From Littorina saxatilis (lineage: Eukaryota > Mollusca > Gastropoda > Littorinimorpha > Littorinidae), in assembly GCF_037325665.1 (NCBI RefSeq), contig NC_090261.1, positions 59,785,589 through 59,849,588 on the forward strand: DNA of 64,000 nucleotides. The letters run 5' to 3'. Positions within the stretch are counted from its first letter, which is position 1. Every line of letters begins with the position of its first letter. A program made the translations under genes and the position numbers. Shown piece by piece: positions 48,029 through 58,100 of the stretch. A model generated the notes under the pieces. The model did no database searches, was not told where the DNA came from, and saw only the letters and a list, made by a program, of their open reading frames with translations.

Positions 48029-48850
48029 AAAACAAGAAGGGCAAAGCCCATACGACTCACATGCTTGACCTTGACATGGTCAAATAACTAAACCTAGCAA
48101 TGACATCATACACTAAGAACTGCTTTACACATTTTTCCTACCAAAATACATGTGACCTTGACCCAAGGTCAAGGTCATCCAAGGTCATGCAACACAAAGC
48201 TGTTAATTCAAGACATAGGAAGTACAATGGTGCTTATTGGCTCTTTCTACCATGAGATATGGTCACTTTTAGTGGTTCACTACCTTATTTTGGTCACATT
48301 TCATAAGGGTCAAAGTGACCTTGACCTTGATCATATGTGACCAAATGTGTCTCATAATGAAAGCATAACATGTGCCCCACATAATTTTTAAGTTTGTTTA
48401 CGATTACGTTATCTTCCATAGTTCAGGGTCAAGGTCACTTCAAAATATGTATACAATCCAACTTTGAAGAGCTCCTGTGACCTTGACCTTGAAGCAAGGT
48501 AAACCAAACTGGTATCAAAAGATGGGGCTTACTTTGCCCTATATATCATATATAGGTGAGGTATTCAATCTCAAAAACTTCAGAGAAAATGGGAAAAATG
48601 TAAAAAATAGCTGTTTTTTAGGCAACATTTATGGCCCCTGCGACCTTGACCTTGAAGCATGCTATGTATGTTTTTGGGGGCCTTGTCATCATACACCATC
48701 TTGCCAAGTTTGGTACTGATAGACTGAATAGTGTCCAAGAAATATCCAACGTTAAAGTTTTCCGGACGGACGTTCGGACGGATGTCCGGACGGACGGACG
48801 GACGACTCGGGTGAGTACATAGACTCACTTTTGCTTCGCATGTGAGTCAA
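48029..48850 (-). mobile_element. 0.8-kb AAGGTCA-rich repeat, copy 2
   Basis: Inverse copy of 39893-40641, including the extra segment 'aaataactaaacctagcaat' that is also in copy 3 but missing in copy 1. It begins with the inverse of the ttgcccttcttgtt end and finishes with the CCGGACGG run and gcatgtgagtca. About eight TCAAGGTCA-type motifs. It lies between XPO5 and INTS7. Confidence 0.7.
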
Positions 48851-49663
48851 AAACAAGGAAACACCTCTGTTTTTGTTTAGCTGTCATTTCCAACAATAGA
48901 CAATTTCCGAAAAAAAACTGTCAGGCTTCCATGGACTGTGGTAGAGTCGCCTTTCCTTTCAAACACCGAGTCAAACAACACATGACTTCTCCACGCGTGG
49001 TTGCTCCATCTGTGCACTGAGGGGCGCTATCACATCTGCAATGTCGATTGTCAGCTCCGATGTGTTTGAATGAAAAGAGCTTTATATTGAGTAGACAGTG
49101 CAAAAAGTGCAGATTGGAGTTAATCCTCACTGGGATTTCAGTCGTTCGCATGATTTCACTGGCAGAAATCGCCGCTGTGTGCAGAGACATGTCATTCGTC
49201 GTGTGTAGCTTGACTCCGCGTTTTTGAGGAAAGGCAAGGAAAAACAAAACGTCCACAACCGACAAAAACTTGAAAGAGTTATTTCCGAACATCATCCATT
49301 GAATCATTAGGGCTTCTGGAGGAACCCTATGGAATTGTGATGAAAGTCGAGGCTATAGTGAAAGACTATACAGCAGAGCAGAGAACCGTGCAATAATACC
49401 GTAATGACTCATTTGTTTGATGTTCATGTGCGAGCATAAATGTTGCTTTATGAAAGAAACATTCATTGCTGGAGACTTTCTGATGTAATGTTAATAGCAT
49501 GTGAAAATGTTGTTTGTTACTCTGTATTGTAATGATAATGAAGACTGTTGTGTGGACAACGGTCAGGGTTTTAACAATGTGTAAAAAAAAAAAAAAGGCA
49601 AAGTCCTCATCTTTGAAAAATAAATGGCTTTAAACGGTGCTCCAGGTTGCTTTGCTTTGTCTT

Positions 49664-49856
49664 AAACAAAAATGCACAAGTTAGCCACCTTTCGTAAAAG
49701 GCCTCGCCTAATGAGAGGAAACTGTTAAGAAAAGACTTGCTGTTCTGCATTGGTACATTAACTGTTCTGGTCATGAAATGGTACCTTTGATGAAGGGACA
49801 CTTCTGCCTAGCTGTAGCACCAAAGGTGTCTGCTCATGAAGGGTACCACTGTGATT
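49664..49856. mobile_element. Tigger-like MITE remnant (CAGTGGTACC family)
   Basis: 'gccacctttcgtaaaaggcc' and 'gatgaagggacacttctgcc' lead to the right end GGGTACCACTGTGA. Related to 38655-39226. The left inverted end is not recognisable. Nothing definite is seen at 48851-49663 except an A-run near 49585. Confidence 0.45.
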
Positions 49857-50010
49857 CAGACTGGTTTCAGGTTGTACAGAGATGGAAGAAGATAGAGAGT
49901 GAGAAGCATGCACAAAACAAAACAAAACAAAAGGACTTTCAGATGTTACTTGTGTACAATGTATTCTCATTTTCATTCTTGTTTACCAGTTCACAAGGTA
50001 CTTGGTACTT

Positions 50011-50420
50011 GGGGCGGGGATATAGCTCAGTTGGTAGCGCGCTGGATTTGTATTCAGTTGGCCGCTGTCAGCGTGAGTTCGATCCCAGGTTCGGCGGAAA
50101 TTTATTTCAGAGTCAACTTTGTGTGCAGACTCTCTTCGGTGTCCGAACCCTCCCCCCGTGTACACTACATTGGGTGTGCACGTTAAAGATCCCACGATTG
50201 ACAAAAGGGTCTTTCCTGGCAAAATTGCTTAGGCACAGTTAATAATTGTCTACCTATACCCGTGTGACTTGGAATAATAGGCCGCGAAAGGTAAATATGC
50301 GCCGAAATGGCTGCAATCTACTGGCCGTATAAAATTTCATCTCACACGGCATCACTGCAGAGCGCCTAGAACTGTACCCATGGAATATGCACGATATAAG
50401 CCTCATTGATTGATTGATTG
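50011..50420 (+). mobile_element. tRNA-derived SINE type B with the long body
   Basis: Head GGGATATAGCTCAGTTGGTA, box B GAGTTCGATCCC. The body has CTCTTCGGTGTCCGAACC, CACGATTGACAAAAGGGTCT and 'gaaatggctgcaatctactg'; the tail is (ATTG)n. It is the best-preserved copy of this type and the near mirror of 33098-33512. Confidence 0.85.
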
Positions 50421-50749
50421 ATTGGTAAGCCGGACACTTTCAGCCCTCACTGAATTGGAAGTCAATCACATAACAGCCAACATTACATCTGAACTAACGT
50501 TTAAAAGAAGAAAAAAGAAGTTCATCAGATCTAACACTCTGAAACATGCACCATTGACCAATTACACATACTGGAACGAAATGAATGTACTAACAGCTTT
50601 ACATAAACCCTGACGTCAGCTCATTAGTTACTTGGATCACACTCTCACACACACACACTCAATCTCTTGACCCTTCATTTATCTCAAACTGCTGCACTTC
50701 TCACCAAACACACAGCCTCAACACATCCTCAAACTTACATCTTCCTCTG

Positions 50750-51476
50750 ACACGATTTTACTCAAACTTGCACTGGTGATTACCAGAAGCACCAGCACAG
50801 GGGGCAATGGCTTTGATTGATCTGCTCTGAGACTCGGAACAGAATTGTTGTGCAACTTGTCATTGAACACCACGAACCTGCATCGTTTTCCGAACTCCAC
50901 TCACTGCTGACTGACTACCAGTGACCAGTGAGGCAACAGCACAGGCATTACTGGCAATGGTTTCCTCCAAGTAGCCCTTTATTTGATGTTCGATCCTGGA
51001 ACGCCGAAGAAGTAGAAGATGTTCGATCGTCCCAAACCAACATATCCTTGGTGCTCAATCTCACTTATTTATTCACCAGAGACAGCACCAGCACTAGCAT
51101 GCACAGAGAACACTCGCAATAATTTGCTCTGAGTAGTCGTATTTTTTCATATTTTATCATCCCAAACCAACATATCCTTGGTGCTCAATCTCACTTATTT
51201 ATTCACTGGTGACTACCGGAGAGAGCACCAGCACCAATGTGCACAAGAGATTCCAGCCAACATCGGTTTTGAGACTGTCTCTGGATATAACTGTTTTACA
51301 GCATGATGTAGAGCGTTACGGTTTTACATCTTCCTTTGGCTTAAGTTATGGTCACCGTTTTTTCACTGGTGACTAACAGAGGCAGCAGCAGAATGCTCAG
51401 GGAACACTGGCAATAAATTCCTCTGAGTAGTTCTATATTTGACATCTGATCATCCCGAATCAAATTCATTTGTATT
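50750..51476 (-). repeat. Decayed tandem copies of the INTS7 C-terminal coding end
   Basis: On the plus strand 'tcactggtgactaacagacg', the inverse of the INTS7 codons SVSHQ-stop, recurs in diverged form near 50775, 50920, 51208 and 51366, followed each time by 'gcaacagcagc', 'gcacaggg' and 'ctgctctgag'-like segments from the same exon. 'tcatcccaaaccaacatatc' is also repeated (51031 and 51161). The array lies directly downstream of the INTS7 stop. Confidence 0.65.
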
Positions 51477-52089
51477 TCACTGGTGACTAACAGACGCAAC
51501 AGCAGCGGCAGCCGAATGCACAGGGGGTGCTGGCCGCGACCTGCTCTGAGCTTGTCTCTGGATTGAATCGTCATACGACTTGACGTTGAGCGTTGCTCTC
51601 GGGCCTGTCTTCCAGCATGCGCCATTCTTGTCGACAATGGCAGCTTCCAGCAGAACGGAGTGCACACCGAGCGTGTGGAACGGCAGGATGAAGCTGGTGC
51701 TGAAGTACTCGTGTTGAGGTTCCACCGTCTGTGAGAGCTGTATGCTGGTCTTCTCTGTGCTTTGCTGAGAGGAAGAAATGTACAAGGAATGTTAAAAGAT
51801 AAATTTTTCTCAGTTTGTTGTGACGAAACGGTCACAGTTTATAATAAATCTATTTTCAGACATGGGATTCCGAAAAAGTGATAATTAAGGAAAAAAAAAA
51901 GGTGGGGGTCTGGGGGCCGCAGAAGGCCCCCAGTAGGGTCCAGGGGCAACGCTGAAGGTTTTTAGTGTTTTAGACACACAAAAATGGCCCTGAAATGCAT
52001 ATTTCAGCTTAATCATAGCCCCCCCCCCCCCTTTCTCTTCCTTCCCATGTTTCTCAAATTAATTTTACGCTAAGACTCAAAATAAGGAG

Positions 52090-52131
<42 letters not shown>

Positions 52132-55100
52132 GGGATGGGGGGGGGGGGGGGGTGGTGGAGTGTGACGGTGTGGTTTCAATGTTCTTACCTTGTCGGTGCA
52201 AAACGACCCCAGTGACTGATTACACGACTGGGTTTTCAGGATAGTCAGGTGCTTGTTGCTTTTCAAGTGGCTTTTGAGGGCAGTCTTTCCATTGGAACCG
52301 TAGTTGATAACATTAACATCGTTGCACAAAGTGCACTGAGCTTTTCCCGGCAAGTTGATTTTAGCAAAAGCATCGCCAACTTTCAGTTTCACGTCTTGTG
52401 TCTTCTGGCCTTTCTCGTATTTCCAGCTCAATGATACAACTTCATCGAGCCAGTCGAATCCCCAGAGATTTTTCTTGTACTTCTGCTGGTCAATTTCCCG
52501 GGATAGAACGGTTTCGTCTCGCTTTAGCTTCCTCATCATTTTGGCAAGTGGCTCAAAGCGATGTAAAAATGGCGCCGAATCATTCTCATACGGTATGCTT
52601 ATACTGAATCCCCGATAGCTACGTTGAAACGGTGACTGTGGGAGACAAAGACACAGAGCGCGTTCCCATACGGATCGACCAGCAACAGTCTGACCGTTTT
52701 ATGAACCAACCGTTCAAGAATAGTATGGAATGGAGCGTCGCGATCAGCGGACCGGCCGAAAAACTTGGGTCTATACCTACATATACCCCAACATTTTCTC
52801 AGCGGATTTGCACGAATCTCAAGAATGATCCCTGGAGCCTAAAAATTTACGGAATTCCGTAATTTTACGGAAGAATCCCATGTCTGATTTTAAAATCAAT
52901 GTTTGAACATTTCAGTCACGGAAGTGGAAAAAAACCCAGTTTGAATCACCTATACCCAACAAAGAAATCGATTTAAAGTCAAAGCTTTGAACAGTTTGTT
53001 GTGAAGAACGAGAGAATGACAATTTCCGCTTATTATACTGCGGTCTATGTGCCTGCATACACACAGACACGTCACACACCCACATAAATGCTAATCTGCT
53101 TATTCTATCCTGATTCTAATGAACGATAGGTCTATCCAGTGTCTGCAAAGTCTAATGCAGTGCACAGCATCTTCTGTACTCACTTCTCGGTGAGTGTTTT
53201 CTAAACAGTAAGTATAGAGACAGTTAGCCATATCATTGCTTCAGATCAAGTTAAAAGCCTTGTTCAGAGAGAGTGAGTCTTAAACTGGGAGATCGGAAAC
53301 AGCCTCCACCCTTATCCCACCAGCTCTGAACGTTCCACATGGAAGGCTGACGTCCTCATCACTAGGCCATTGCGCCCGTCATTCAGTTACAGTGGAACCC
53401 CCCTTATAAGACCCCCTAACTTAAGATTCCCTCCATTTAAAGACCATGTTTTATCATATTTTCGGTTCATTATCTGTGTAAATTTACCTTCATTTTAAGA
53501 CTCCCTCCTTTATAAGGCCTGGTTTTTTCAGATTTTTTAGAGGTCTAACAAGAAGGGTTCCACTGTAACTGAATGATGGGAGCAATGGATGGGAAGGATG
53601 TCAGCCTTACATGTGGAAAGTTAGGAGTTCAAAACCCAGCCGTGTCTGGTGGGATAAGAGTGGAGATTTTTCTGGATCTGCACTTTACTATGCTGACTGG
53701 GGCGGGGATGTAGCTCAGTCGGTAGCGCGCTGGATTTGTATCCAGTTGGCCGCTGTCAGTGTGAGTTCGTCCCCACGTTCGGCGAGAGATTTATTTCTCA
53801 GAGTCAACTTTGTGTGCAGACCCTCCTCGGTGTCCGAACACCCCCGTGTGTACACGCAAGCACAAGACCAAGTGCGCACGAAAAAATCCTGTAATCCATG
53901 TCAGAGTTCGGTGAGTTATAGAAACACGAAAATACCCAGCTTGCTTCCTCCGAAAGCTGCGTATGGCTGCCTAAATGGCGGGGTAAAAACAGTCATACAC
54001 GTAAAAGCCGTGGGAGTTTCAGCCCATGAACAAACAAACAAACTATGCTGACTGGCTGCTTGCACAGGGAACATATTTTTCAGGCATCGCCTTATCCCAT
54101 CAAAATTCTTTGCAAAATTAACTTCTTTATACCTTGTGTGATGGGTGCTGTGTGGGCGCCCTGGAGATAATGTTTGTGGTGACGGTGACATTGACAGCGT
54201 GGACAGAGCGGAACAAAGAAGGGCGCTCCCCTTTCTGAATGACTCCCTCCACCTTGAGAGTCAGACTGGTGTCCGCACGAATCAGCACTGGTTCCCCTGA
54301 GCTGCTAGACTGGGGTGATATGGCCAGCTGTCAACACATATAGTTTTCAAAATGAACGTTTGAACATTTCAGGCTCCATTTCAGCCATGGGAGTAAAAAA
54401 AGTTAGTTTGAATTGCCTATACCCCACATGGAAATCCATTATCTGGAACTCCATTTTCAAGTCAAAGCTTGCATGTTTCAGGCTACATTTCAATACTGAC
54501 CTAAGCCTTTTTTTTTAAATCAAATGATGAATCCCTCTTGTTTGCAATTTTCTATTCAGGATTGCTTGAAATCTTGAAGGAGTTAACTGTTCTGAATGAT
54601 GGTTTTGTAAGGGTTTTCATCCCCATTTCTGTTGCCTGCCAGTCCTGACAGTAACACTGAAAACACACACACTCGCTTTGCATCACGACAGGACTGACCT
54701 TGACAGTTGTTGACTGCAGGGTTTGGAAGAAGAAACGAGGAAAGCCTAGGTTGGCCTGCACCAGAGATACTGCCGATCCACTCAGAAAGTCGATGAGCTG
54801 CAGAGAGTGAAACAGGTCATGAAGAAATGTCTACCGTGATTTTTGTGTAGGGAGCATAGAGTAACTCTTTGATGTACTCAACTCAACGTCTGATTACCTG
54901 ATTATCATTTAACATGCACTAAATTGAATGTCCAATTACCTATCTATATCATTTATCAAAGATGCTATTAAACACAAAAAGTATACATTACAAGAATTTA
55001 AGCACTGTACAACATGCACAGAATGCAGGTTGCCCCAGAAATTTAGCTTAGCTCAGTAAAGATGTGAACCATGTTGAATTATTTTTATTTTTTTATTTTT

Positions 55101-58100
55101 TTTATTTTTTACAAATAAGCCACTTTTTAAGCCCACCAAACTGATCCTCAAACCGTACAGAATCTAAACTCACCTTGTGATTTTTCTCAGAACATTTTGA
55201 GTTTTCTGGCAGGAGTGCATCAAGGTCCTTGGAGATCTTGTGGAGTACGCTCTGCATGGATCTCTCACTGCCCGCACCCTCCAGATGTCCCAGAAACTGC
55301 CGCTCACCAAGCGTGCTCTGCCTGCAACATGGTTCATTCATGAAGATCATAACAGTATGATTTCCATAGCAAGGAATTCTTGAACACACTCCCCAAGCTC
55401 CAGTTGAATTGCCAAAGTCTTTTAGATTTGCCAGGAAGTGTGCCACAGCAGTATACCATGGAATTCTGTTGCCGAGCTGAGCCAGCACACTAGCTCTCAA
55501 TTCTGGCTGAATTGCCCATACCTTCCAAGCTTTCAAGGAAATACCTCAGAAGGAAATCAGCTGACAGAAGATTTCTTCTTTATTTTCTGGCTTCATAGAC
55601 TAAAACTCCCATTTACACTTTACTTTCTGGCTTAAGCAGCCACACTGTTTTCAGAGTTACAAAACATATTAAACAAGGAAACAAAAGCCGATAAATTGTC
55701 TCATGAAAAAGCAGGTAGGCATCCACCATATATTTCAGACAACAAGTTAATTGTGGCCGAAACAGTGTATAATTGTGAATCACAGGGTCCGTCCACTCAC
55801 CCCGTGTTGACAGTGGAGATGATGGTGGAAATGGCCGACTTGATGCAGTCACACCCCTGCTGCAAACTTGCATAAGTCAAGGAAAAAGTATCAACACGAA
55901 GACATGCTCATGGCTCTCCAGGCTTATGCTTGCTTATTAAAAAATCAAACTTAAAAAATCGTGCAATCTGATATTTAGAATCATCACTGGAGGGTTGACA
56001 ATGCCAGAAATTATTGGCAGAAAAATCGCAAGCCTGCTCTCTCTACTACCCTAGTAACTACTCAATTGTTGTGTATTTATTACAGTGGAAACCCCTTTTT
56101 CAGACCCCTTGATTTAAGTCTCTCTACCTTTGAAAACCTGTTTTCTCCGATTTTTTATTCATAACCTCCGTAAATTTACCCCCATTTTAAGACTCCCTCC
56201 TTTTTGACTCTCATGCGAAGCAAAAGTGAGTCTATGTACTCACCCGAGTCGTCCGTCCGTCCGTCCGTCCGTCCGGAAAACTTTAACGTTGGATATTTCT
56301 TGGACACTATTCAGTCTATCAGTACCAAATTTGGCAAGATGGTGTATGATGACAAGGCCCCAAAAAACATACATAGCATCTTGACCTTGCTTCAAGGTCA
56401 AGGTCGCAGGGGCCATAAATGTTGTCTAAAAAACAGCTATTTTTCCCATTTTTCCCATTTTCTCTGAAGTTTTTGAGATTTAATACCTCACCTATATATG
56501 ATATATAGGGCAAAGTAAGCCCCATCTTTTGATACCAGTTTGGTTTACCTTGCTTCAAGGTCAAGGTCACAGGAGCTCTTCAAAGTTGGATTGTATACAT
56601 ATTTTGAAGTGACCTTGACCCTGAACTATGGAAGATAACTGTTTCAAACTTAAAAATTATGTGGGGCACATGTTATGTTTTCATCATGAGACACATTTGG
56701 TCACATATGATCAAGGTCAAGGTCACTTTGACCCTTATGAAATGTGACCAAAATAAGGTAGTGAACCACTAAAAGTGACCATATCTCATGGTAGAAAGAG
56801 CCAATAAGCACCATTGTACTTCCTATGTCTTGAATTAACAGCTTTGTGTTGCATGACCTTGGATGACCTTGACCTTGGGTCAAGGTCACATGTATTTTGG
56901 TAGGAAAAATGTGTAAAGCAGTTCTTAGTGTATGATGTCATTGCTAGGTTTAGCTGAAGGTCAAGGTCATGTAAAGGTCAAGGTCAAGCATGTGAGTCGT
57001 ATGGGCTTTGCCCTTCTTGTTAAGACCTGATTTTCAGAGGTTTTTGGAGGTCTAAAACAGAGGGTTCCAGTGTACAAGGCAAGTAGGAAGTGAAGGATAC
57101 AGCATGATGCTGGTGAGGGAGGCGGGGTCAGCATCGAAGGACGCCCAGTACAGCCCTGAGATCTTCTGTCCCGTCTCCTGGCACTTCTGAACACACTTCT
57201 CCAGCTGTAGGCAACCAAACACAAACAAATATCATTCAACTTTTCTTTAAAGTTACGAAGAGATCATTTTCTTTTGGTTGTTTTACCAAGCAATAACAGC
57301 TGCACTCAACAAAACACAAACAAAAAGGATTTATATTTTCTTTCAAATTACAGAGGCATCATTTTTGGGGGGTTGTTTCACCACTGAAAGGATCATCAAG
57401 AAATTCTTTCTGCTATACTTTGACCTTACATTTCATCTGATTCACACACTGCATACATCATTACATGTCCCCAAACTGATCAAAATCAAAGAGAGATGGA
57501 AAAAAAGGCACAGAAATTCAATAAAAATAATCAACTTCAGTAATGCCCACAGCACTTCTAGAAATGAGATCATGAGCTTCTAAAAAGAGCCTGAAAGTAT
57601 GCCCCTCTCCCTCAAAAAGTTTTAAAAAAATGATGTAGAATGCATTGATCTCTCAGTACCCCCGGAAATATGGACGCCTTTCTGCCAGAAAACTCAACAT
57701 GCTCTGAGAGCTTGGGATCTCAAGAATGATCTCCAGAGCTTTGAAAATGGGAAACATCTCATGCCTGACTAGCATCAACAAAAATTCTCTCACCTGCTGA
57801 GTGACCTAGCTGTGTCCTCTCATGCCTGACGAAACTACATTTAATAACAAAAATACTCTCACCTGCTGACTGACCTGTGTCCACTCATGCTTGACTACCC
57901 CCAAAAAATGTCTCACCTGATGAGTGACATGTTCACTCTTCAAAAAAAGTTAAGGATCACTTTTTTACAAGCACGCCACACAAAACAGACAAGACCGAAT
58001 TCTTTCATTTTTTAAAAATTATATAATTGAACAACCAAGGAGTAATGACAAACAAAGCAAAGATCGAACGCGGCAGTAACAATTTAGCTAGAGTGTGTCA

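Noticed and set aside
50017-50095. tRNA-like sequences with box A and box B at SINE heads (also 3949, 53703, 59436 and 63638)
   Set aside because: They are followed by family-specific SINE bodies and flanked by target duplications; arms do not fold as clean tRNA genes.
52632-52862. Plus-strand 76-codon frame in the zinc-finger transposon ([19 protein letters not shown] ...)
   Set aside because: No domain recognised and no convincing splice signals; it overlaps the possible 5' extension of the minus-strand frame. Not strong enough to call.
55102-55536. 144-codon minus-strand frame taken as one INTS7 exon
   Set aside because: Only 55174-55321 is exon; an acceptor precedes it and the upstream codons do not match INTS7.
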